Below are positions 47,630 to 55,670 of a stretch of DNA of 64,000 bases, piece by piece (the first letter of the stretch is position 1; each line of letters begins with the position of its first letter). Source of the DNA: Campylobacter volucris. Its GTDB lineage: Bacteria; Campylobacterota; Campylobacteria; Campylobacterales; Campylobacteraceae. The position numbers were made by a program, and so were the translations under genes. The notes beneath the pieces are model-generated. The model searched no databases. It was not told where the DNA came from and was given only the letters and a program-made list of their open reading frames with translations. Where the stretch lies: contig NZ_VOWJ01000021.1 of assembly GCF_008011665.1 (NCBI RefSeq), positions 1 through 64,000 of the forward strand. The letters are read 5' to 3'.

Positions 47630-48888
47630 CAAATTTACCGCAGGGTTGGGAATGGAAAAGCTTGGGTGAAATATTGTCAAACGATAAGTATTCCATAAAA
47701 AGAGGACCATTTGGAAGTGCTTTAAAAAAAAGTTTTTTTGTTGAAAATGGTATTAGAGTATTTGAACAATATAATGCTATAAATAATGACCCTCATTGGA
47801 AAAGATATTTTATCTCTTATGACAAATTTAAAGAATTAGAAGCATTTAAGGCGATTGAAGGTGATTTGTTAATTAGCTGTTCTGGAACTTTAGGAAAAAT
47901 AGTTGAATTGCCTAAAAATACTGAAATAGGAATTATAAATCAAGCTCTTTTAAAAATAAGATTAGATAGTACAAAAATTTTAAATAGTTATTTTATTTAT
48001 AATTTTAATTCTCCGATAATGCAGGGAAAAATTTTAGAATCTACTTTGGGTTCAGCAATTAAAAATATAGCTAGTGTCAAAATTTTAAAGCAAATTAAAA
48101 TCCCACTACCACCACTTAAAGAGCAAAAAAGGATAGTGGGAATTTTAGATGAGAGTTTTGCAAATATAGATGAGAGTATAAAAAATTTAGAGCAGGATTT
48201 GCTAAATTTAGATGAGTTAATGCAAAGTGCTTTACAAAAGGCTTTCAATCCTTTAAAAGACAATGCTAAGGAAAATTATCAACTTCCACAGGGTTGGGAA
48301 TGGAAAAGCTTGGGTGATATTGCAGTTACTAGCAGTGGTGGAACTCCGTTAAGAAATAAAAAAGAATATTGGGAAAATGGAACAATTAAATGGTTAAAAA
48401 GCGGAGAATTAAATGATGGATATATTGATTTTATAGAAGAAAATATAACTCAAGAAGCTATTAAACATTCATCAGCCAAGATATTTTCTAAGGGAACATT
48501 GCTAATTGCTATGTATGGAGCTACAGCTGGAAAATTGGGTATTTTAGATTTAGATTCAGCCACAAATCAAGCAATTTGTGCATTTTTGCATAAAGATAAT
48601 GAAAATATTAAATTTTTTGAAAAATTTCTTTTTCACTTTTTATTTTTCATAAGAGATAAAATTATCAAAGATTCTTTTGGTGGAGCTCAACCTAACATAA
48701 GTCAAACTTATATAAAAAATTTACAAATCCCTTTACCACCTTTACAAGAGCAAGAACAAATCGCATCATATTTAGATAAGCTTTCTTTAAATATCAAAGA
48801 TTTAAAGCAAAATTATCAAACACAGATAAAAAATTTACAAGAGCTTAAAAAATCATTGTTAGATAGAGCTTTTAAAGGAAGATTGTAA
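47626..48888 (+). CDS. hsdS: Type I restriction-modification specificity subunit
   Basis: The 420-residue protein has two target-recognition domains. Each starts LPQGWEWKSLG (residues 4 and 220) and ends in a conserved helix preceded by IPLPPLKEQKRI or IPLPPLQEQEQI. The second has the usual GGTPLRNKKEYW and AMYGATAGKLGI. It sets the bipartite DNA target, half by each domain. The start overlaps the membrane protein gene (ATGA). The recognition sequence cannot be predicted by eye. Confidence 0.93.
   Translation: MTNLPQGWEWKSLGEILSNDKYSIKRGPFGSALKKSFFVENGIRVFEQYNAINNDPHWKRYFISYDKFKELEAFKAIEGDLLISCSGTLGKIVELPKNTEIGIINQALLKIRLDSTKILNSYFIYNFNSPIMQGKILESTLGSAIKNIASVKILKQIKIPLPPLKEQKRIVGILDESFANIDESIKNLEQDLLNLDELMQSALQKAFNPLKDNAKENYQLPQGWEWKSLGDIAVTSSGGTPLRNKKEYWENGTIKWLKSGELNDGYIDFIEENITQEAIKHSSAKIFSKGTLLIAMYGATAGKLGILDLDSATNQAICAFLHKDNENIKFFEKFLFHFLFFIRDKIIKDSFGGAQPNISQTYIKNLQIPLPPLQEQEQIASYLDKLSLNIKDLKQNYQTQIKNLQELKKSLLDRAFKGRL
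47641..47669 (+). repeat. Direct repeat, copy 1, at start of hsdS domain 1
   Basis: A 29-base sequence encoding QGWEWKSLG is identical to 48289-48317. Together they bracket the first recognition domain. Confidence 0.9.
48289..48317 (+). repeat. Direct repeat, copy 2, at start of hsdS domain 2
   Basis: This is the exact 29-base match to 47641-47669, offset by 648 bases (216 codons, in frame). Recombination between them would delete or exchange one recognition domain. Confidence 0.9.
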
Positions 48889-48917
48889 ATGTTAAAAATT
48901 TTTGATTTTTTTAACAT
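48889..48917 (+). terminator. Hairpin between hsdS and hsdM
   Basis: A perfect 10-bp AT-rich stem (ATGTTAAAAA / TTTTTAACAT, loop of 9) fills the 47-base gap, with T runs after it. It may be an attenuator that lowers read-through into hsdM, or a processing site. Confidence 0.4.
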
Positions 48918-48935
48918 ATTTTTTGAAGGATAAAA

Positions 48936-50420
48936 ATGCAAAATAAAATAGATAAAATCACAGATATTTTAAGAAGAGATGATGGCATAAGCGGTGCTAT
49001 GCATTATAGTGAGCAAATTAGCTGGATATTGTTTTTGAAATTTTTAGATGATTATGAGACAAATTTAAAAGATCTAGCCTTTTTAGATGGTAAAGATTAT
49101 AAAAGCATTTTAGAAGAAAAATTTAGCTGGAGTGTTTGGGCAGCACCAAAAAAAGATGGCAAACTCGATGTAAAAAATGCTTTAAGTGGTAAGGATTTAC
49201 TTGATTTTGTAAATAATGAATTATTTGTTTATCTTAAAAATTTTAAAAGCAATGATGATTTTAAAAGTATAGAATACAAAATAGGTGGAATTTTTGAATT
49301 TATAGACAATCGCATCGCAAACGGCCATACCTTAAGAGAAGTGATAAATATAGTCGATGAGATGAGTTTTAACAAAGAAGATGATGTTTTTGCCTTGGGT
49401 GAAGTTTATGAAAAGCTTTTAAAAGATATGGGTAGTGATGGTGGAAATAGTGGAGAATTTTATACTCCGCGTCCTTTGATAAAAGCTATGGTAGAGGTTA
49501 TAAACCCTAAAGCAAAAGAAAGAATTTATGATCCTTCTTGTGGGAGTTGCGGCTTTTTAGTAGAGAGTTTTTTGCATATTTTGTATAAAGATAGAGCCAA
49601 AGGAAAAAAGGCAAATTTGAGCGTAGAAGAGCTTGAATTTTTAAAAAATGATGCGCTTTTTGGGCAAGAAAAAACCCCACTTAGTTATGCAATGGGCGTT
49701 ATGAATATGATACTTCATGAAATTTCAAGCCCAAACATCATAAAAACAAATACTTTAAGTAAAAAAATCACAGATATAACAGAAAGCCAAAGATACGAAG
49801 TTATCTTAGCAAATCCACCTTTTGGTGGCAAAGAAAAAGAGCAAATTCAAGAGAATTTTCCTATAAAGTCAAATGCTACCGAGCTTTTGTTTTTACAGCA
49901 TATTTTAAAATCTTTAAAAAACAATGGAAGATGTGCTATAGTAGTGCCCGAAGGTGTGCTTTTTCAAAATTCAAATGCCTTTGTGAGTGTAAAAAAAGAT
50001 TTACTGGAGGATTTTAACCTAGAGTGTGTTTTGAGTTTGCCAAGTGGGGTATTTTTACCTTATAGTGCAGTTAAGACTAATGTGCTTTTTTTCTCTAAAG
50101 GTAAAAAGTGCATTTGTGAAGGCGATGGAGTGTATTATTATGAGCTTATACCGCCTTTTAAACTTACTAAAAATAAGCCTTTAGAATATGCACATTTTAA
50201 AGAATTTCTAAAATGCTATAAAGAAAGAAAAATCACGCCAAATTCTTATATGGTAAGCTTAGAAGAATTAAAAAATAGAAATTATGATTTAAGTGCTAAA
50301 AATCCAAATGTAAAAGAAGAAAAAGCTTTGCGTGAAGTAGAAGAAATTTTAGATGATTTAAAACAAAATCAAGAAAAAGCTAAAGAGCTTTTAGAAAAAA
50401 TTCAAAAAACTCTAGTTTAA
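48936..50420 (+). CDS. hsdM: Type I restriction-modification DNA methyltransferase subunit
   Basis: The 494-residue protein has the N-terminal HsdM domain (DILRRDDGISGAMHYSEQIS). N6-adenine methyltransferase motifs follow: YTPRPLIKAMVEV near 176, DPSCGSCGFLVESF (SAM loop) near 199 and VILANPPFGGKEK (catalytic NPPF) near 290. With HsdS it methylates the target, and with HsdR it forms the nuclease. GAAGGATAAAA precedes the start. The stop overlaps the end of convergent moeA by four bases. Confidence 0.94.
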   Translation: MQNKIDKITDILRRDDGISGAMHYSEQISWILFLKFLDDYETNLKDLAFLDGKDYKSILEEKFSWSVWAAPKKDGKLDVKNALSGKDLLDFVNNELFVYLKNFKSNDDFKSIEYKIGGIFEFIDNRIANGHTLREVINIVDEMSFNKEDDVFALGEVYEKLLKDMGSDGGNSGEFYTPRPLIKAMVEVINPKAKERIYDPSCGSCGFLVESFLHILYKDRAKGKKANLSVEELEFLKNDALFGQEKTPLSYAMGVMNMILHEISSPNIIKTNTLSKKITDITESQRYEVILANPPFGGKEKEQIQENFPIKSNATELLFLQHILKSLKNNGRCAIVVPEGVLFQNSNAFVSVKKDLLEDFNLECVLSLPSGVFLPYSAVKTNVLFFSKGKKCICEGDGVYYYELIPPFKLTKNKPLEYAHFKEFLKCYKERKITPNSYMVSLEELKNRNYDLSAKNPNVKEEKALREVEEILDDLKQNQEKAKELLEKIQKTLV

Positions 50421-51595
50421 GACATTAAAACAATATCTACTAAATCATTTTCTTTTATATCATCATTTGCTATCATAAGTGCAGCTTTGTTGTTTAGGTT
50501 GTTTATGATAGCACTTGAACCTTCTTTTTTGCCTTTTAAATTTGCATAAATTTTTCCATCTTTAAATTCTATATTACAAGCTACAAATTCCAAATGCAGG
50601 CTTTTTTTCTTATAATCAGTATTTAAAAATGCTTTAAATACATAATCTTTTTCTTGCAAAAGCCAAGCATTTAAAAGTTCTCGAACATATAAATTAAACA
50701 TTACCATCGCTGAATATGGAAAACCCGGTAAAGCAAAGATAAATTTATCTTCAAATTTAGCTATTTTTATGTGTTTTCCTGGTTTGATATTTACTTTATC
50801 TATGATGATTTGATATTCTTTTATAGCTTGTTTTAAAAAGTCAAAATCACCCATAGAAACCCCACCTGTAGTGATTAAAATATCACAAGAATTTAAAGCT
50901 TGTTTTAAAGTGGAATTTGTTTTTTCTTTATCATCTTTTAAAAGTGGAAAAATCCTAACATCACAATTTAATTTTTTTGCCATATTTGCTATGGCTACAT
51001 GGTTTGATGAGCGGATTTGAGCAGGATTGTCTAAGCTTTCTCCAAGATCTTTTATTTCATTGCCACTACTTAAAACTCCTATTATAGGTTTTATAAAAAC
51101 ACTTATATGAAAATATCCAAGTTCAGCTAAAAGTGCTATTTCACTATAATTTATCTTTGTGCCTTTTTTTAATAAAATTTCACCTTTTTTATAGCTTTCT
51201 CCTATTTTCCTTACAGCAAAGCCTTTGCCAACCTTTTCTTTTATGGTTAAAATATCACCCTTTATCTCTACTTTTTCTATAGGTATTAAAGTATCACTTC
51301 CTTCACTCATCAATGAACCCGTAAAGGTTTTAACACATTCTTTATCTTTTAAATTAAAACTAGGAAAAATTCCTGCTGGTACTTCTCCTATGATCTTCAA
51401 ATTCTCATTTTGATCTTTAAATTTTATAGCATATCCATCCATAGCTGAAGTTGGAAAATTTGGATAATCTTGCAAGGCTATGATATCTGTTGCTAAAATT
51501 CTATTTAAGCATTCTGTTAATGCTATTTTTTCTATCTTTTCATAAGAATTTATCGCTTGTTTTAAGCTTTTTAAACTATCTTCATAATTTTGCAT
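50417..51595 (-). CDS. moeA: Molybdopterin molybdenumtransferase
   Basis: The 392-residue protein has the MoeA features PTSAMDGYAIK near 48, VLSSGNEIKDLGESL near 173, ITTGGVSMGDFDFLKQ near 239, and KPGKHIKIAKF. It inserts molybdate (or tungstate) into the adenylylated dithiolene cofactor, needed here by formate dehydrogenase. AAAGGATTAAT precedes ATG 51595. It is the last gene of moaD-moaE-moeA, one base after moaE. Confidence 0.93.
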   Translation of the reverse strand: MQNYEDSLKSLKQAINSYEKIEKIALTECLNRILATDIIALQDYPNFPTSAMDGYAIKFKDQNENLKIIGEVPAGIFPSFNLKDKECVKTFTGSLMSEGSDTLIPIEKVEIKGDILTIKEKVGKGFAVRKIGESYKKGEILLKKGTKINYSEIALLAELGYFHISVFIKPIIGVLSSGNEIKDLGESLDNPAQIRSSNHVAIANMAKKLNCDVRIFPLLKDDKEKTNSTLKQALNSCDILITTGGVSMGDFDFLKQAIKEYQIIIDKVNIKPGKHIKIAKFEDKFIFALPGFPYSAMVMFNLYVRELLNAWLLQEKDYVFKAFLNTDYKKKSLHLEFVACNIEFKDGKIYANLKGKKEGSSAIINNLNNKAALMIANDDIKENDLVDIVLMS

Positions 51596-51596
51596 A

Positions 51597-52037
51597 TTAA
51601 TCCTTTAAAATTCCTGCGCCTTTAAGTTTTAAAGAACGCTCTTTTGCATAAATTTTTTCTCCATTTATAATATCATATTTCCATATAGGAGCACTAGCTT
51701 TAAAATCTTCTACAAAATCATTTATAAGTTTTAAGCCTAGTTTTCTTTGTTTGCTTAAAACTCCGGCAAAATAAGAACTCTCATGCACCTTAACTTCGCT
51801 TATAGAGTGAGCAAACATTAATATAACTTTATCTTTTTCTACTTTTTTACACCACGCATCAAACCAATTTTTAAGCAAAGGCTCATATATATCAAAACTT
51901 AGCGCGCTTATGTTATCTTCAGCTCTTACTATGCCACAAAATGTTATCAAAGCTCCGCAATTTTTGCTTTTAGAAAAATCATACCATTTTGTATAAATTT
52001 CATTTATTTTTAAAGCACCATTATATAGCTCAAACAT
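51597..52037 (-). CDS. moaE: Molybdopterin synthase large subunit
   Basis: The 146-residue protein has CGALITFCGIVRAEDN near 25, MFAHSISEVKVHESSYFAG near 75 and IWKYDIINGEKIYAKERS near 117, which contains the catalytic Lys residues. It transfers sulfur from MoaD thiocarboxylate to precursor Z. A longer frame begins at 52121 inside moaD, but ATG 52037, one base after the moaD stop, gives the normal N-terminus. Confidence 0.92.
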   Translation of the reverse strand: MFELYNGALKINEIYTKWYDFSKSKNCGALITFCGIVRAEDNISALSFDIYEPLLKNWFDAWCKKVEKDKVILMFAHSISEVKVHESSYFAGVLSKQRKLGLKLINDFVEDFKASAPIWKYDIINGEKIYAKERSLKLKGAGILKD

Positions 52038-52038
52038 T

Positions 52039-52260
52039 TTAACCACCACACACTGGAGGGAGTAAGCAAATTTTATCTCCATCTTTAAAACTTGCATTTT
52101 CATCAAAAAGCATTTCATCATTTAAAGATATAGCACAAAGTTCTAGCCATTCTTTTAAACTTTCATCTTTTTGTAAAATTTCTTTTAATTGTTTTAAATT
52201 TTTTACATCAAGCTCTATGCTTTCTTTATTTATAGGGCCTAGAAATTCTATTTTTATCAT
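52039..52260 (-). CDS. moaD: Molybdopterin synthase small subunit
   Basis: The 73-residue ubiquitin-like protein ends in LLPPVCGG; the terminal Gly-Gly is thiocarboxylated to carry sulfur. FLGPINKESIELDV opens the beta-grasp fold. AAGGATTTAT precedes ATG 52260. It is divergent from nspC across 62 bases. Confidence 0.93.
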   Translation of the reverse strand: MIKIEFLGPINKESIELDVKNLKQLKEILQKDESLKEWLELCAISLNDEMLFDENASFKDGDKICLLPPVCGG

Positions 52261-52288
52261 ATAAATCCTTAATTATGCTAATAAATTA

Positions 52289-52294
52289 TATAAT
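52289..52294 (+). promoter_or_regulatory. Probable -10 box for nspC
   Basis: TATAAT lies 29 bases upstream of the preferred nspC start, in the divergent gap with moaD. Confidence 0.5.
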
Positions 52295-52322
52295 ATCAAA
52301 AATCAAATTAAAAAGGGCAATG

Positions 52323-53486
52323 ATGCAAATTCAAAATCACTTAAATGAAAATTTTACCACTCCTGCTTACATAATAGAAGAAGATAAACTAAGAAAAAAT
52401 TGTGAGCTTTTGGCTAAAGTAGGTGAAAAAAGTGGAGCAAAAATTTTACTTGCCTTGAAAGGTTTTGCTTTTTCAGGAACTATGGATATAGTTAGTGAGT
52501 ATTTATCAGGTTGTACTTGTAGTGGTCTTTGGGAAGCAAAATTTGCAAAAGAATTTATGGATAAAGAAATCCACACTTTTTCTCCAGCATTTAAAGATGA
52601 TGAAATAGATGAGATTATAGAGCTTTCAAATCATTTAGTCTTTAATTCTTTTAATCAATTTAAAAAATATAAAAATAAGGCCAAGATTAAAAGCATAGGA
52701 TTGCGTGTAAATCCTGGAATTTCAGTAGCTCCAAAAGAAATTTATAATCCTTGTGGAAGATATTCAAGACTTGGTATAAAAATAGATGATTTTGAAAATG
52801 AAGATTTAAGCGATGTAGATGGTTTGCATTTTCATGCTTTATGTGAAGAAAGCGCACATTCTTTAGAGCTTGTTTTAAATGCTTTTGAGTCTAAATTTGC
52901 AAAATATATAAAAAAAATGAAATGGGTAAATTTTGGTGGCGGTCATCATATAACTAAGCAAGGTTATGATGTAGAAAAACTTATAAATCTTTGTAAAAAT
53001 TTTGCTGATAAATATGGAGTGCAAGTATATCTTGAACCAGGAGAAGCTATTGGGTGGCAATGTGGTACTTTGGTAGCAAGTGTAGTGGATATAGTAAAAA
53101 ATGAAAAAGATATAGCTATTTTAGACACTTCAAGTGAAGCTCATATGCCAGATACGATAATAATGCCTTATACTAGTGAAATTTTAGATGCAAAAATTTT
53201 AGCAAATCGTGAAGGCGAAAAATATAATGAGCTATCAAAAGATGAATTTGCATATTTACTTGGTGGTAATACTTGCTTAGCAGGAGATATAATGGGAGAA
53301 TATGCTTTTAAAGATAAGCTTAAAATAGGTCAAAAGATAGTATTTTTAGATCAGGCTCATTATTCTATAGTAAAAAATACTACTTTTAATGGCGTCAAGC
53401 TTCCAAATTTGATGCTTTTAACTAAAGAAAATAAACTTGTTATGGTTAGAGAATTTTCTTATGAAGACTACTCAAAAAGAAACTAA
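52323..53486 (+). CDS. nspC: Carboxynorspermidine/carboxyspermidine decarboxylase
   Basis: This fold-III PLP decarboxylase has the PLP Lys in LLALKGFAFSG near 41, FHALCEESAHSLE near 166, NFGGGHHITKQGYD near 201 and YLEPGEAIGWQCG near 237. It removes CO2 from carboxyspermidine to give spermidine, the usual Campylobacter route. The frame is open from 52275, but the ribosome site AAAAAGGG directly before two tandem ATG codons (52320, 52323) fixes the start there. Confidence 0.9.
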   Translation: MQIQNHLNENFTTPAYIIEEDKLRKNCELLAKVGEKSGAKILLALKGFAFSGTMDIVSEYLSGCTCSGLWEAKFAKEFMDKEIHTFSPAFKDDEIDEIIELSNHLVFNSFNQFKKYKNKAKIKSIGLRVNPGISVAPKEIYNPCGRYSRLGIKIDDFENEDLSDVDGLHFHALCEESAHSLELVLNAFESKFAKYIKKMKWVNFGGGHHITKQGYDVEKLINLCKNFADKYGVQVYLEPGEAIGWQCGTLVASVVDIVKNEKDIAILDTSSEAHMPDTIIMPYTSEILDAKILANREGEKYNELSKDEFAYLLGGNTCLAGDIMGEYAFKDKLKIGQKIVFLDQAHYSIVKNTTFNGVKLPNLMLLTKENKLVMVREFSYEDYSKRN

Positions 53487-53630
53487 AAACAAGTTTAATT
53501 TGATGTTTTTGTAAAAATTTATTTTTTTTAAATAAAACTTTTTTTAGAATAAAAACCAAAACTAAAAATAAATAAAATTACAATGCTCTTTTTGTAAAAA
53601 TATGTCTTGTAAAATGCTAGGAGATGATTG

Positions 53631-54566
53631 ATGTATAAGGTTTTGTTGGCTTTTTTTACCTGTTTGAATTTTTTGTTAGCTAAAGAAGCTTTTACTCCAA
53701 AAAATACACAAATTTGGGACGAACAGCGTGTGTTAAATATAACTCATTATGAGACTTTTGGTGCTTTATGGACAAAACTTCAAGGTGAGTATATAGCAAG
53801 TGCTGTATTTGTGATACTTCTTGTAGTGATATCAGCATTTGCTTTACATTATATGGTTATAGGACCGAAAAAATTTTCTCACGATGGAAAGAAAATTTAT
53901 GCTTTTTCTTTGTTTGAAAGATTATTTCATTTTGTCGCTGCTATATCTTGGATCATTCTTGTGCCAACAGGTTTGGTTATGATTTTTGGATCTTATTTTG
54001 GAGGTGGATTTTTTGTAAGAATGTGTAAAAATTTACACGGCATTGCTACGATTTTATTTATCATTTCTATCATTCCTATGCTTGTGTGTTGGATTAAAAG
54101 AATGCTTCCTGCAAGCTATGATCTAAAATGGATGATGATGGTTGGTGGCTATTTAAGCAAAGAAAAAAAGCCCGTTCCAGCAGGTAAATTTAATTTTGGA
54201 CAAAAATCATGGTATTACATAGCAGTTTTTGGTGGTTTTATGATGATAACCACAGGTGCTTTTATGTTTTTTTTAGATTTTAATTCTTCATCCTTACAAT
54301 CAATTTTTGGAATTTCTCATATAGACATTTTAAGAATTTCAGCAATCATCCATAATATTTTAGGAATTTTATGCGCGGTATTTTTTGCTATACATATTTA
54401 TATGGCTGTATTTGCGATTAAAGGTAGCATACATTCTATGATCAATGGTTATAAAGAGGAAGAAGAAGTTTATATTTTACATCATTATTGGTATAAAGAA
54501 TTAAGCGAAAAAAAACAAATCAATCCTACTTTTGCTAGTGATTTTGAAACAAAAAATAATCTTTAA
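53631..54566 (+). CDS. fdhC: Formate dehydrogenase cytochrome b subunit
   Basis: The roughly 311-residue protein has a signal-like start (MYKVLLAFFTCLNFLLAKE) and then four membrane segments of the cytochrome b561/FdnI type. His residues lie in the segments (FERLFHFVAAISW, KNLHGIATILFI, IHNILGILCAVFFAIHIYM). It passes electrons from FdhB to menaquinone. In C. jejuni fdhC follows fdhB; here it precedes the chaperone and fdhA. ATG 53631 has AGGAGAT before it; the TTG three bases upstream is less likely. Confidence 0.85.
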   Translation: MYKVLLAFFTCLNFLLAKEAFTPKNTQIWDEQRVLNITHYETFGALWTKLQGEYIASAVFVILLVVISAFALHYMVIGPKKFSHDGKKIYAFSLFERLFHFVAAISWIILVPTGLVMIFGSYFGGGFFVRMCKNLHGIATILFIISIIPMLVCWIKRMLPASYDLKWMMMVGGYLSKEKKPVPAGKFNFGQKSWYYIAVFGGFMMITTGAFMFFLDFNSSSLQSIFGISHIDILRISAIIHNILGILCAVFFAIHIYMAVFAIKGSIHSMINGYKEEEEVYILHHYWYKELSEKKQINPTFASDFETKNNL

Positions 54567-54594
54567 AATAACATATAATTAAGGAAAATATACT

Positions 54595-55275
54595 ATGATT
54601 GAAGATATAGATCTTTCTCGTAAATATTTTTATGAATTTTTTTCCAAGGTTTTTAATTTTATAGATGAAAATGAATTTAATATTTGGCATAAGCAACTTT
54701 TAATTTTAGCTAAAAGTCCATTAGATGAGAGTTTAGTAAGTGATTTTAACAAACTATGTGAGTGTGATTTTGCTCAACTTAAAGCTGAGCAAAATGCTGT
54801 ATTTTTTGATTTTTCTTATGTTAATGTTCCTATAAGTGCTTCTTTTTATGATGAAGGAAGAGATGATGGCAAAATGAAATTGCAAGCTTGTGAAATTATA
54901 AGAAAAAGTAAATTTAGAAAAAAAGAAGAATGTAGACAAAGCGAGGATGAATTTGGATTTTTGTTTGCTTTTATGGCCAGTGTTATAGAATATGATTTGA
55001 AAATAGCTCAGCAGTTGTTTCGCTTTGTGATTAATCCTGTGATTGATGAATTTATACAAAAATTACAAATTCATAAAAATTCTAATCTTTATATTTGTAT
55101 AGCAAATATTATGAAAGTTTTTTTTGCAAATGAAAGAGCTTATCTTGAAATTCAAGCTCCTGTAAAAAAAGAAGGTAAAAGCATTGCCGATGAGGCATTA
55201 GCGCGCTTACCATACGAACCACGACTTCCTACTAAATTTAGTAAAGTTAATATCGAAGAGCTTAGCAAGCTTTGA
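54595..55275 (+). CDS. TorD-family chaperone for formate dehydrogenase (Cj1514-like)
   Basis: The 226-residue mostly helical protein (YFYEFFSKVFNFIDENEF at the start, FFDFSYVNVPISASFYDEGR near 70) has the pattern of TorD/DmsD chaperones. The conserved part is the central EDEFGFLFAFMASVIEY with helix-end residues. Such proteins guard the Tat signal and cofactor insertion of a molybdoenzyme, here FdhA two genes downstream. AAGGAAAAT precedes the ATG. A palindrome follows the stop. Confidence 0.7.
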   Translation: MIEDIDLSRKYFYEFFSKVFNFIDENEFNIWHKQLLILAKSPLDESLVSDFNKLCECDFAQLKAEQNAVFFDFSYVNVPISASFYDEGRDDGKMKLQACEIIRKSKFRKKEECRQSEDEFGFLFAFMASVIEYDLKIAQQLFRFVINPVIDEFIQKLQIHKNSNLYICIANIMKVFFANERAYLEIQAPVKKEGKSIADEALARLPYEPRLPTKFSKVNIEELSKL

Positions 55276-55281
55276 TTTTTT

Positions 55282-55305
55282 ATGTATTTTGGTAACAAAA
55301 TACAT
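55282..55305. terminator. Palindromic hairpin after the chaperone gene
   Basis: A perfect 10-bp stem (ATGTATTTTG / CAAAATACAT, loop GTAA) starts 7 bases after the chaperone stop. No T run follows directly, so it is either a weak terminator or an operator; the fdh promoter probably lies in the remaining 136-base gap. Confidence 0.5.
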
Positions 55306-55447
55306 GCTATCGATTAATCTTTTTTAATAAAATAAAAAATAAATAAAACCTTAAGTGAAAATATGCAAAAGTTATGATGTTTAGTGTATAAAAGCTTTAT
55401 ATATAAAGTTTTTGCAGTTATTCTTGACTTTTTTTAAAGGAGAGTAT

Positions 55448-55651
55448 ATGGAGACTAATCAAAGAAGAGAATTTTTGAAAAAATCTTTGAAGATTGGTGC
55501 TTTAGGTGTGGTAGCTGGTGCGAGTGTAAATGCTTTAGCTAAGGATGATTATCAAGAGCAAAATACCGTAGTTTTGGGAAAAAGTACCAAAAAAGAAGTG
55601 CTTTATAAAAAAACTATGCACTGGGAAAAATACTACAAAATAGCGTATTAA
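55448..55651 (+). CDS. Small Tat-signal protein of formate dehydrogenase operon (Cj1513-like)
   Basis: The 67-residue protein has a twin-arginine signal (NQRREFLKKSLKIGALGVV) followed by a short soluble part. Similar small Tat proteins precede fdhA in many epsilon- and gammaproteobacteria (FdhX). AAAGGAGAGT lies before ATG 55448; an upstream ATG at 55412 lacks a ribosome site. It is probably exported with or assists FdhA; the exact role is unknown. Confidence 0.75.
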   Translation: METNQRREFLKKSLKIGALGVVAGASVNALAKDDYQEQNTVVLGKSTKKEVLYKKTMHWEKYYKIAY

Positions 55652-55670
55652 TTTCAAAGAAAGGAAGAAC

